This document shows positions 26,576 through 33,421 of a stretch of 33,421 bases of DNA, piece after piece (position 1 is the stretch's first letter; each line of letters begins with the position of its first letter). The translations under genes and the position numbers were made by a program. Source of the DNA: a virus. The notes below the pieces were generated by a model that was not told the DNA's origin, ran no database searches, and saw only the letters and a program-made list of their open reading frames with translations. Where the stretch lies: positions 1 to 33,421 of IMG/VR virus record IMGVR_UViG_3300021142_000106; one strand, 5' to 3'.

Positions 26576-27733
26576 TCAATCGTCCGTCTCACGCTCCGCC
26601 GCCTGCTCCTCGGGCTCGCGCTCTTCGCGCTCCTTCGCCTTCGGGGGCGGTCGCTTCGTCGGCTTGCCGAACTGCTCGATCGGCACCGTCGACCGCGCCG
26701 GGATCGCCGGCATCGTCTTCGGCTTGTAGCCCTTGCGATGCTTCTTCGGCTGCTCGGACGCCCAGCGCTCGGCCACCTCGCCGGGATCGCGCGGTTCGAG
26801 CTCCGCCGGGATCTCCCACGAGATCCGGTGCGTGATCATCGCCTCGCGATCGTTCGGGCGCGCGGGCGGATGCTGCATGAGCCCGGTCCACGTCTCGAAC
26901 GCCTCGGTCGGGCGCCGGATCTGCCCGTGCACCGCGTACGAGTCCGACGCCGTGCGGTCGTCGAAGTTCGCCGAGAGGATCTTCACGACGTCGCCGAGCT
27001 CCTCGTCGGCCTCGCGCGTGGCCTCGAAGGCGCCGCGGTTGAACGCGCCCATGATCTCGGTGCGCACGATCCGCTCGGCCCAGTACTTCGGCGCGCCCTG
27101 CAGGAACGGCGACTCCGCGGTGATGTCCTCGCGCATCTCGGAGAACGACTTGCGCGCGATGAGCCCGCGCTGGAGCGTCGACTCGAAGACCCCGATCGTC
27201 TCAATCCCGTAGCGGGTGAGGATCCCCTCCTTCGCCGGGTGCGGCTCCACGAGCTCGCCGTGCCGACCGACGCGCGAGATCGGCTCTCCCGAGCTCGCGA
27301 GCCGCGTGAGGATCGACGACTGCGACCCCTGCACCGCCGCGTCGAGCATCCGCGCCTCGTTGAGCGCGAGCGGCTGCACGCCGACACCGCGGAACGCCTC
27401 GTCCGCGTTGCGCAGGTACTCGGCCGTGTTCACCGCCGCGGCCTCGGCTGCGGTCTTGCCGCCCGAGAGGATCTGCGAGCGCAGCTTCTTGTTCAGCTCG
27501 CGCTGGACCTGCTTCACCTGCTCCAGCGTCGCGCGCAGCTGCGCCTGCGTGAACGTGTCGTCGCCGAGCCCGCGGCCGACGGCTTCGCGGATCCGCTTCT
27601 CCAGGTCACGCGCCGAGTCCGCGAGCATCCCCTGCGTCGCGCGCACCCCCTTCTCCGAGGAGATGCGCAGCACTTCGGCTCGGTTCTTCGCGAGCACCGC
27701 GCGCGCCTGCGCGGCTGCCTTCGGGTTCGCCAT
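26576..27733 (-). CDS. Minor head protein, Mu F / SPP1 gp7-like
   Basis: 385 residues from ATG 27733, which overlaps the portal stop as TGATG and has GGAGGAG just upstream; a GTG one codon earlier is possible. The N-terminal half is a long helix. The signature region is IVRTEIMGAFNRGAFEATRE, then LSANFDDRTASDSYAVHGQI and HPPARPNDREAMITHRISWE, as in Mu F and SPP1 gp7 families. The C-terminus is basic/acidic low complexity. These proteins bind the portal inside the procapsid and may enter the cell with DNA. The order portal, F-like, scaffold, coat is standard. Confidence 0.85.
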   Translation of the reverse strand: MANPKAAAQARAVLAKNRAEVLRISSEKGVRATQGMLADSARDLEKRIREAVGRGLGDDTFTQAQLRATLEQVKQVQRELNKKLRSQILSGGKTAAEAAAVNTAEYLRNADEAFRGVGVQPLALNEARMLDAAVQGSQSSILTRLASSGEPISRVGRHGELVEPHPAKEGILTRYGIETIGVFESTLQRGLIARKSFSEMREDITAESPFLQGAPKYWAERIVRTEIMGAFNRGAFEATREADEELGDVVKILSANFDDRTASDSYAVHGQIRRPTEAFETWTGLMQHPPARPNDREAMITHRISWEIPAELEPRDPGEVAERWASEQPKKHRKGYKPKTMPAIPARSTVPIEQFGKPTKRPPPKAKEREEREPEEQAAERETDD

Positions 27734-29907
27734 CACTCCTCCGCGGGAGGCTTACCGGGCGGCGCCGGCGGCCCCGCTGACGCGTCTTTGGCTCCAGGGG
27801 GGGCAGGCGCCTTGCCGAAGGTGGACGCGCCCTTCCCAGCGCCTCCAGGCGCGCCCGGCATGCCCGGCGGCGGTGCCTTCGGGGCGTCCGCCTTCGGGGG
27901 CTCGCCGATCTTCCCGGTCTCGGCGTTCGCCGCGGCCGCGATCGGCTTCGCGTTCTTCGCCTTGAACTCAGCCATCGTGAGCTCGCCGCCCGGGCCGCTG
28001 AGCGGCGGCAGACCGACGCTCTCGCGCGCCTCGTTGACCGTGATGATCGTCGCGAGATCCGTCGGTGCGAGGGTGATGCCCCCCTTGCCCTTCGGCTTCT
28101 CGCCTTCGCCCTCGGCGTCCGCGGGCTTCGCTCCGGTTTCGAGGCTGCGCGAGATCGTCGCGCCGCTCGGAAGCTCCTGCGTGTGCGTGACCGAACCGAC
28201 CGCGGCCGCGTCGGCGTCGCCGAGCATCGCCGCCGTCTTCGCCTCTTCCTCGGCGTGCCCGCTCTGCATCGCCGTCCACTCGGCGTCCGGATCCTGACCG
28301 AGCAGCGCGGCCGCGTACCGCGTCGCCGTCTTCTGCGTCATGAACGCCTTGCCGCCCGTCGCGCTCGCGAGCGCCGGCGCCGCCTTTGAGAGATCGTCCA
28401 CGGTCGGCGCGAACCACGGCGGCCACTGCAGCTCCACCTCGCCCGCGTCACCGGGCTCGCGCTCGATGGTCTTGATCGTCTCCTCGCCGGTCGTGTTCCC
28501 GTCCTCGTCGACCACCGGCTCGCGCTCGACGCGCGGCGGGTAGTTCAGCGAGACCTCTTGCTCCTCTTCGCCGTCCGAGCCGTCGTCGTTCTTGACCGCG
28601 ACCTTGACCGTCGTGCCGACCTTCGCCGCTGCGACCGAGTTGATCTGGTCGAGCATCCGCACGATGAGCGCGCCGTACTGCTCACGGAGCACCGCGGCCT
28701 TGCCGAGCATCGGTTCGAAGAGCGTCTCGATCGTCACCGAGCTCACGCCGTTCGCGGCGATCTCGCTCGGGTCCGGGATGATGCACTGCGCGGTCTCCAG
28801 CGCGCTGCGGCGCTTCGAGTCGAACAGCTTCAGCCCGGCCTCGATGCTCGTGCCGGCGAGCTCCATGTACGACGCGTCGCCGTCCTTGCCGGTGACGATG
28901 GCGTTGTCCGAGCCCTTCTTCAACGCGCCGCGCGTGACGGCCTCGGGGTCCATCTTGAGCTTCAGCGTCGGGTCGAGGTTGAGCACGCCACCGCGCGCGA
29001 GCACCGAGTAGAGGATGTCGAGGATGTCGCAGGTCTCGTAGAGCCCGTCGTAGTCGGGCAGCCCGTCGATCTCATCCTCGTTCGGGATGTTCTGGCACCA
29101 GTGGAAGTGGCACCCGTGCTCGCCGTGCTCGTTCTCCTTGTCGACCTTCCACGAGGGGATCTCGATCGTGCGATCGAAGCGCACCGGCTCGAAGGTGATG
29201 TCGGCGTCCTCGGTCCAATCGCGGCGGTGCCAGAACCAGTTGAGCACCCACTTCCGCTTCGTCTCGTCCCACTCTTCCTTCTCGAACAGGTAGCACTCGG
29301 TCGCCCACGCCGGGATCAGCGCGGAGCGATCCAACCACTCGTGCACGAAGATGTTCTTGGTGTTGTGCACCTCGACGCGCGGCCGCCCGTTCACGAACGA
29401 CCACGACGTGCCGACCGAGCCCATCCCGCCGCCGAGGTTGCGCGCGCGAATCATCTTCACCGGCAGCCCGGCGAGCCGCGACGTCGCCTGCGTGAAGTCG
29501 CGGCGCTTGTCGTCGGCGTCGACGCGCAGCTGCGGGAACCGATTCTTGCCGAACAGCAGGTTGGTGAACGCGCCGACGATGATCGGCCCGAGCCGGTACG
29601 GCGAGTGCGGGCGGCGCGCGCGCATCGGCACGAAATAGGGGACCTTCTCCTGCGAGAGCAGCGGCTGCGTCGCCATCGCGCCGCTCGCCTTCGCGATCGG
29701 GCGGCCGTCGAAGTCCACGAGCTTCGCGTCGTGCTGACGGCACTCCAGGTACTGCTGACGCCGATCGAGCTCGCGGAAGCGCGCGGTGTCGAGGATCGCG
29801 CGCATCGGCGCGAACCCAGGCCCCTGGCCGGCGAACGGATCCGCGCCACCGACCGCGCGCCCGTAGGAGGGGGAACCGACCATCCGCCCGTTCGCCATCA
29901 TCGACAT
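27733..29907 (-). CDS. Portal protein
   Basis: 724 residues, starting at ATG 29907 with GGAGG 7 nt upstream. Portal features: an N-terminal region with conserved aromatic and charged residues (REVDRRQQYLECRQHD type), ARNLGGGMGSVGTSWSFVNG, WRFEVHNTKNIFVHEWLD-like sequence, a long helical section (GKAAVLREQYGALIVRMLDQ) and the C-terminal GGKAFMTQKTATRYAAALLG with TVNEARESVGLPPLSGPGGE. The last about 100 residues are Pro/Ala/Gly-rich and may be disordered. It forms the dodecameric gate for DNA packaging and the site of head-tail joining. The long size fits the large Mu/SPP1-type portals. Confidence 0.85.
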   Translation of the reverse strand: MSMMANGRMVGSPSYGRAVGGADPFAGQGPGFAPMRAILDTARFRELDRRQQYLECRQHDAKLVDFDGRPIAKASGAMATQPLLSQEKVPYFVPMRARRPHSPYRLGPIIVGAFTNLLFGKNRFPQLRVDADDKRRDFTQATSRLAGLPVKMIRARNLGGGMGSVGTSWSFVNGRPRVEVHNTKNIFVHEWLDRSALIPAWATECYLFEKEEWDETKRKWVLNWFWHRRDWTEDADITFEPVRFDRTIEIPSWKVDKENEHGEHGCHFHWCQNIPNEDEIDGLPDYDGLYETCDILDILYSVLARGGVLNLDPTLKLKMDPEAVTRGALKKGSDNAIVTGKDGDASYMELAGTSIEAGLKLFDSKRRSALETAQCIIPDPSEIAANGVSSVTIETLFEPMLGKAAVLREQYGALIVRMLDQINSVAAAKVGTTVKVAVKNDDGSDGEEEQEVSLNYPPRVEREPVVDEDGNTTGEETIKTIEREPGDAGEVELQWPPWFAPTVDDLSKAAPALASATGGKAFMTQKTATRYAAALLGQDPDAEWTAMQSGHAEEEAKTAAMLGDADAAAVGSVTHTQELPSGATISRSLETGAKPADAEGEGEKPKGKGGITLAPTDLATIITVNEARESVGLPPLSGPGGELTMAEFKAKNAKPIAAAANAETGKIGEPPKADAPKAPPPGMPGAPGGAGKGASTFGKAPAPPGAKDASAGPPAPPGKPPAEE

Positions 29908-29910
29908 CCG

Positions 29911-30198
29911 TCAGCCTCCCGCGCGAGCTCGCGCGATCCGATCCGCAAGCGACCCGCGCCGCACCACCGCCGGCGGCGGAGGATCGGCGGTCGCGCGCCG
30001 CACTTCATCGACCATCGCCCGAGCCGCGGGGGAGAGCTCCACCTGCGGGATCGGGCGTTCGTCGTCTTCCTCGATGCCGACGAATGCGGCCTCGCTCTCG
30101 GGCGAGAACGGCGGCTTGAACGCGGCCACCCAGAGGCCAGCACGGATGATCGCGACGCCAAGCAGCTCGCGTGCGCGGATGATGGAGTCGCGGATCAT
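29911..30198 (-). CDS. Small protein before the portal
   Basis: 95 residues. MIRDSIIRARELLGVAIIRA and GLWVAAFKPPFSPESEA start with an amphipathic or weakly hydrophobic helix; the C-terminal half is charged (EDDERPIPQVELSPAARAMV, RRGSLADRIARARAGG). GAGG is 7 nt before the ATG and the portal starts 3 nt after the stop, so the two are coupled. A portal-assembly or head-maturation factor is a reasonable guess from position only. Confidence 0.55.
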   Translation of the reverse strand: MIRDSIIRARELLGVAIIRAGLWVAAFKPPFSPESEAAFVGIEEDDERPIPQVELSPAARAMVDEVRRATADPPPPAVVRRGSLADRIARARAGG

Positions 30199-30207
30199 CG
30201 GGTGCCC

Positions 30208-30735
30208 TCAGTAGCCGATCGTGGTCAGGTCCGGCGCGACGAGGATCTCGTGCTCGCCGTTCGGCGCGGTGTTGCCCGCGTGGTCGCTCACGATGATCAG
30301 CAGCTCCTGCGAGCCCGACGACGCCTGCGCGAGATCGAGCATCGAGCCGGTCTTCGCGCGCGGAGGCACGCTGACCGAATCGAAGAACGTGAACTGCCCG
30401 TCGGTGAGCGCGGGCGGGGTGATCACGCTGCTCGTCGTCGGCCCCATCAGGTACCAGCGCTGCGTCTCACCGTCGAAGACGTAGACCGAGACCGGGAGCG
30501 TCACCGGCGTCCCGACGCCCTTGAAGTTGTAGCCGACCGCGATGCGGTGCACCGGCCACCCGTTGAGGTCCGTGAACCGATGCACGAGCACGTTGTCGAG
30601 CTCGGTCGGCAGCACCGGCACCGGCGCAGAGACCGTGTAGACCGGCGCGCCCGGCACCGTGTCGGCGCCGAGTGCGATCGATCCAGCGGGTCCGCCACCA
30701 CCCTTCCAACGGGAGAACCTCTTGTGCACGCGCAT
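30208..30735 (-). CDS. Beta-rich virion-type protein of unknown family
   Basis: 175 residues. MRVHKRFSRWKGGGGPAGSI gives a basic N-terminus; the rest is beta-rich (VYTVSAPVPVLPTELDNVLV, VTLPVSVYVFDGETQRWYLM, SGSQELLIIVSDHAGNTAPN). It resembles capsid-surface or fiber-base proteins, without a recognised family. GAGGAG lies 6 nt before the ATG, and palindrome copy 4 ends 24 nt upstream of it. It is the first gene of the portal unit if the palindrome ends the preceding message. Confidence 0.58.
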   Translation of the reverse strand: MRVHKRFSRWKGGGGPAGSIALGADTVPGAPVYTVSAPVPVLPTELDNVLVHRFTDLNGWPVHRIAVGYNFKGVGTPVTLPVSVYVFDGETQRWYLMGPTTSSVITPPALTDGQFTFFDSVSVPPRAKTGSMLDLAQASSGSQELLIIVSDHAGNTAPNGEHEILVAPDLTTIGY

Positions 30736-30759
30736 CGGCAGCTCCTCGGCCCGACGCCG

Positions 30760-30783
30760 CGATCGAAAAACGTTTTTCGATCG
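30760..30783. repeat. 24-bp palindrome, copy 4
   Basis: A perfect palindrome of half-site CGATCGAAAAAC. It directly abuts the stop codon (30784-30786) of the minus-strand gene upstream. It lies 24 nt before the next ATG, too close for a full promoter. Confidence 0.9.
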
Positions 30784-31338
30784 TCAGGCCAGGCTCACAG
30801 CGGCCCAGGCTACACGGAGTCCCGGTCCGGCGCCGTAGAGCGCGAGCCCCATGTAGCCGTCGCTCGGCGCGAAGACCTTCGCGCGACCGCGGATCACCCA
30901 GCCGCCGTCTTCGCGCTCGTCGCCGAGCGTGGAGAGGTCGAACGCGGGCTCGCGCTCGTCGGCGACGAAGCCCGGGCGCTGCGCGAGAGCCTGCGTCGAG
31001 TCCGGCGTGATGCGCACGAGGCCGTTGAAGCCCACGCGCTCGTCGGATTCGACGTCGCGCACGATGCGCGCGACCCAGTGCAGAGCGGTCTGCCGCTGCG
31101 TCACGAAGAGCAGCATCGGGCACGCGAGCCCGGGGTGCTTCGGCAGCGGCCAGCCCGCGCCCCACGCGCGCTTGAAGTACCCGCCCACCGCGGAGACGTG
31201 AAAGAGCTCGGCCGCCACCGGCAGCACGATCACGCCGCGCGCGGTGAGCACGCCCGCGGTCGTCGCGTCGACGATCGCCCCCTCCCAGTACTCGCCCTTC
31301 GGATCCACGACCACGACGTGATGCTGTTCGGTCTGCAT
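30784..31338 (-). CDS. Unknown protein between lysis and portal genes
   Basis: 184 residues from ATG 31338, which has AGGAGG 10 nt upstream. It begins MQTEQHHVVVVDPKGEYWEG; other parts are LTARGVIVLPVAAELFHVSA, LLFVTQRQTALHWVARIVRD and SDGYMGLALYGAGPGLRVAW. Beta-rich, soluble, and without signal peptide. I do not recognise a family. The good ribosome site and codon use support a real gene. It may be a head-associated or regulatory protein. Its stop abuts the palindrome. Confidence 0.58.
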   Translation of the reverse strand: MQTEQHHVVVVDPKGEYWEGAIVDATTAGVLTARGVIVLPVAAELFHVSAVGGYFKRAWGAGWPLPKHPGLACPMLLFVTQRQTALHWVARIVRDVESDERVGFNGLVRITPDSTQALAQRPGFVADEREPAFDLSTLGDEREDGGWVIRGRAKVFAPSDGYMGLALYGAGPGLRVAWAAVSLA

Positions 31339-31390
31339 GGCTGCGCGCCTCCTGTGAGGGCGCGAGCCTACGACGCGCGCGAGCGCTCCG

Positions 31391-32023
31391 TCACGACCCC
31401 GACGCCGATGGCGCCGGGTGCGAGCTCGCCCACGTGCGCGCGAACCCGACGCGGTGAGCGGCGTAGCGGCTCCCATCCGAGCACCGTCCGCCCGTGTAGA
31501 TCGAGAACACGTCGGCGCCCGAGAGCGCCTTGTGCGTGGCGTTCTGCGGGTGCTTCGCGTCCGAGCAGATCGCGCGTGACGCCTGGAGCTTGTGCAGCGC
31601 CGCGCGGTCGCACTTCTGGCGATCTGCGATGAGCTCAGCGGCGGTCCAGCCCTCGCGCGTGACCATCCCGACGCCCGGTCGGTACGCGCCGTCGATCATG
31701 ACCTGCATCGTGCACACCTCACCCTGCGGGCCGCGGATCTTGCCGGTGTCGACCCCGAGGTCGTAGCCGCTCTCGAAGTAGGCGATCGACATCATCAGCA
31801 GCGCCGTGTCGGCGCGCGCGTTCGCGCCATCGAAGACCGGCGCCTCGCTGGGATCGAACGCGACCGCCACGATGTCGCGCGCGATCGCTTCACGCCGCGC
31901 GAGGTACGCCGCGGGCGTCTCGCCGTTGAGCGCGAGCCCGCCGAACGGGCCGGGCTGCGTCGCCGACGGCACCGCGAACCACGTGAGCGAGGCCGCGACG
32001 AGCCAGGGGATGATCTGCTTCAT
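31391..32023 (-). CDS. Exported lytic-transglycosylase-like protein
   Basis: 210 residues. An N-terminal signal peptide (MKQIIPWLVAASLTWFAVPS) is followed by a domain with AYFESGYDLGVDTGKIRGPQ and GEVCTMQVMIDGAYRPGVGM. E84 in the Glu-Ser-Gly-Tyr segment is the candidate catalytic acid of SLT-type transglycosylases, which cleave peptidoglycan between MurNAc and GlcNAc. IYTGGRC near the C-terminus also fits. Two cysteine pairs may form disulfides. Next to a muramidase gene, it probably forms the lysis cassette. It could also act in virion entry. Confidence 0.7.
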   Translation of the reverse strand: MKQIIPWLVAASLTWFAVPSATQPGPFGGLALNGETPAAYLARREAIARDIVAVAFDPSEAPVFDGANARADTALLMMSIAYFESGYDLGVDTGKIRGPQGEVCTMQVMIDGAYRPGVGMVTREGWTAAELIADRQKCDRAALHKLQASRAICSDAKHPQNATHKALSGADVFSIYTGGRCSDGSRYAAHRVGFARTWASSHPAPSASGS

Positions 32024-32056
32024 GGGACGCGGAGGATGCCGCGCGCCCGGGAGAAG

Positions 32057-32809
32057 TCACGCGGGTTCGGGGATCAGGCTCGCCGCGATCTCGCCCGTGC
32101 TCGCGCTTGCGCGCTCGACTTCGACCGGCCCGACGCCCTTCACGAACGCCATCGAGCGGAGCATCTCCTTCAGCTCGGCGAGCGTGCCGAAGAACACGTC
32201 GTGGTCGACGCGCGGGCTCGTGATGCCGGGCACCTTGCACCCGTCGTCGCCCGCGTACTGCCACCCGACCGCGTGCTTCCACGCCTTCGGGATCGTCGGC
32301 GATCGCACGCCGTAGTGCGCGACGATCAGCGGCCGCGTCGCGAGCGCGGTCTCGCGCAGCGCGGGCCAGCGATCCGCGAAGCCCGGGCCCGTGTAGACGA
32401 AGAACTCCGTCTCGAAGAGCCGCTCGCCTTCGTCGAGGAACGCGAGCGCGTCCTCGGGCTCGTGCCCGCCGCCGGCGACCTCCCAGTCGAGCATCGGCGC
32501 GAGGTCGAGCCCGGGGCGGAAGTCGCGGCACCGGTCGCGGAGGATCCGCGCCTGCACGCGGGGATCTACGCCGCCGTGGATCGCGTGGTACGGGCCCGCG
32601 AGGAAGTCGGCGTCACGCGCACCTTTCCAGTTCTCGATCCATCGATCGTCAGCGGTCGACCAGTCGCTCTCGCCCTCGCGGATCCACCCGCACGCGATCG
32701 CAGCCGCGGCGACCGCGTGCCAGTCGATCGGCCCCTGGAACGTCGAGACGTCGATGCCTTCGAGACCGGGGATCGGAGAAGTCGGAACGCAGACGAGGGG
32801 AGCGGCCAT
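32057..32809 (-). CDS. GH25-type muramidase endolysin
   Basis: 250 residues. The GH25 (Chalaropsis-type lysozyme) signature is visible: GIDVSTFQGPIDW (D20), FLAGPYHAIH, LAPMLDWEV (D108, E110), VYTGPGF, LIVAHYGV, VGWQYAG and VDHDVFFG (D202, D204). These are the catalytic and substrate-groove residues of the family, which cuts beta-1,4 bonds of peptidoglycan. There is no signal peptide, so export needs a holin, which I do not find in the window. The last about 30 residues are linker-like. There is no Shine-Dalgarno sequence; TAGCTT lies 6 nt before the ATG. Confidence 0.88.
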   Translation of the reverse strand: MAAPLVCVPTSPIPGLEGIDVSTFQGPIDWHAVAAAAIACGWIREGESDWSTADDRWIENWKGARDADFLAGPYHAIHGGVDPRVQARILRDRCRDFRPGLDLAPMLDWEVAGGGHEPEDALAFLDEGERLFETEFFVYTGPGFADRWPALRETALATRPLIVAHYGVRSPTIPKAWKHAVGWQYAGDDGCKVPGITSPRVDHDVFFGTLAELKEMLRSMAFVKGVGPVEVERASASTGEIAASLIPEPA

Positions 32810-32815
32810 CCCGAG

Positions 32816-32821
32816 AAGCTA
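32816..32821 (-). promoter_or_regulatory. TAGCTT box 6 nt before muramidase start
   Basis: TAGCTT-N6-ATG downstream of an intrinsic terminator, so this unit needs its own start. The TAG is not part of an upstream stop codon, which is the clearest case for a leaderless promoter. Confidence 0.45.
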
Positions 32822-32857
32822 CCCGGGCGCGCGTAGGGGGCGCTAGGGACGACGAAA

Positions 32858-32891
32858 GGCACCGGGGGCGGATGCTCGCCCGTCCGGTGCC
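32858..32891 (-). terminator. Terminator between unknown gene and muramidase gene
   Basis: GGCACCGG/CCGGTGCC (8 bp) with an inner GGGCG-GATGCT-CGCCC stem; on the minus strand it is followed by TTTCGTCG. It ends the gene 32914-33288. Confidence 0.7.
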
Positions 32892-32913
32892 CTTGGATGC
32901 GTCTGCGGGGCTG

Positions 32914-33288
32914 CTACGCGGCCGCGTCGCGTAGCGTGTCCGCGAGCTTCGTCAGCTGCTGCGAGCAGCACAGGTAGAACGCACGCACGTCGCTGCCTGC
33001 GCCCCGCCCGGAGTCGTCGGCGCGGTTCGCGAGTTCGTGCGCGCCCCACCGGGCCGCCGCGAGGTCGCTCTCGTCGAGCAGCAGCCGCGTGCCCGTGAAG
33101 CCCTCGCGCATCGCGCGCACGCCCGGGTGCTCTTTTTTTTCGGGGTCGAAGCCGTCGACGACGTCGACCTCGAAGTAGCTCCGAAGCGAGGGGGTCAGCG
33201 CGAACGCGCGCGCGGTCGGGTTCGCGATGCGCGCGCCCGCGAGCTTCATCGCCTTCGTCACCATCGCTTCAGTGATCGGCTTCGCCAT
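32914..33288 (-). CDS. Unknown protein, first gene after the promoter
   Basis: 124 residues from ATG 33288, with AGGAGAGACGGAG upstream. MAKPITEAMVTKAMKLAGAR, LTPSLRSYFEVDVVDGFDPE, RLLLDESDLAAARWGAHELA, FYLCCSQQLTKLADTLRDAA. A helical soluble protein with no recognised family. A run of eight A in the coding strand (33133-33140, Glu-Lys-Lys codons) is unusual and could cause slippage. It is bracketed by its own promoter and terminator, so it forms a single-gene unit. Confidence 0.62.
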   Translation of the reverse strand: MAKPITEAMVTKAMKLAGARIANPTARAFALTPSLRSYFEVDVVDGFDPEKKEHPGVRAMREGFTGTRLLLDESDLAAARWGAHELANRADDSGRGAGSDVRAFYLCCSQQLTKLADTLRDAAA

Positions 33289-33332
33289 CTCCGTCTCTCC
33301 TGCCCCTCGGGGCTGTTCTGCAACCGAAGAGA

Positions 33333-33361
33333 AGTCTAACAGCAACCCGGAAACCTTGCAA
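33333..33361 (-). promoter_or_regulatory. Sigma70-like promoter
   Basis: On the minus strand TTGCAA (33356-33361), a 17-nt spacer and TAGACT (33333-33338). The predicted start is near 33326, giving a leader of about 38 nt with a good Shine-Dalgarno sequence before ATG 33288. Confidence 0.65.
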
Positions 33362-33405
33362 ACTTTTTCTTTCGACCCGTGTTTCCTCGCGTAGAAAAGA
33401 CACGA

Positions 33406-33421
33406 CCCCCCCCCCCCCCCC
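33406..33421. other. Terminal homopolymer of C
   Basis: Sixteen C at the very end of the window. It resembles the poly-G artifact of two-colour sequencing or an assembly edge, not a biological element. Confidence 0.7.

Noticed and set aside
28558-31632. A 1024-codon plus-strand open frame opposite portal and upstream genes
   Set aside because: Same shadow effect; Arg-rich, no motifs, crosses gene boundaries and palindrome copy 4.
1-33421. CRISPR array, tRNA genes, integrase, terminase, holin
   Set aside because: No regularly spaced repeats, no cloverleaf, and no recognisable proteins of these kinds were found. Terminase and holin are probably outside the window.
33406-33421. Poly-C as a biological phage end
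   Set aside because: A homopolymer at the exact window edge is better explained as a sequencing or assembly artifact.

Overview
The window is the head, tail and lysis region of a contractile-tailed (myovirus-type) double-stranded DNA phage or prophage. The DNA is strongly GC-rich. No host genes, tRNAs or rRNAs are visible, so the host can only be guessed to be a high-GC bacterium. A run of 16 C at the right edge suggests a contig end.

Nearly all structural genes lie on the minus strand and read from right to left. A sigma70-like promoter at 33333-33361 precedes a small unknown gene. Then come lysis genes (GH25 muramidase, exported lytic-transglycosylase-like protein), two or three unknown virion-type genes, portal (27733-29907), Mu F/SPP1 gp7-like minor head protein, small head proteins, a 238-residue structural protein, scaffold (23697-24554) and major capsid protein (22075-23472). 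These are followed by neck proteins (18167-21268), tail sheath, tail tube, tail chaperones joined by a -1 frameshift, tape measure, a LysM tail protein, baseplate hub, gpV-like spike, a small spike-associated protein, a lectin-like fiber protein, a gp25-like wedge, gpJ, and a gene running off the left edge. Transcription units are separated by intrinsic terminators and by four copies of a 24-bp palindrome.

The region carries several mobile endonuclease genes. A 238-residue HNH gene follows the capsid gene. Two related plus-strand HNH genes sit upstream of the LysM gene and the hub gene. The hub gene (5838-8423) is hit twice. It contains a 281-residue intein, and a complete Vsr/PD-(D/E)xK-like endonuclease gene (6492-7211) lies on the opposite strand entirely inside the intein. 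Its 5' end has also been invaded by an HNH gene. The original start survives beyond the HNH gene as a 12-codon fragment, and the working gene begins with a recoded copy of the same peptide.

Other signals are: a TAGNNT box 6-8 nt before many start codons that lack a Shine-Dalgarno sequence, suggesting leaderless transcripts; a divergent intergenic module shared by two loci; three small plus-strand genes of unknown role inside the tail region; and a hairpin covering the start codon of the HNH gene behind the capsid gene.
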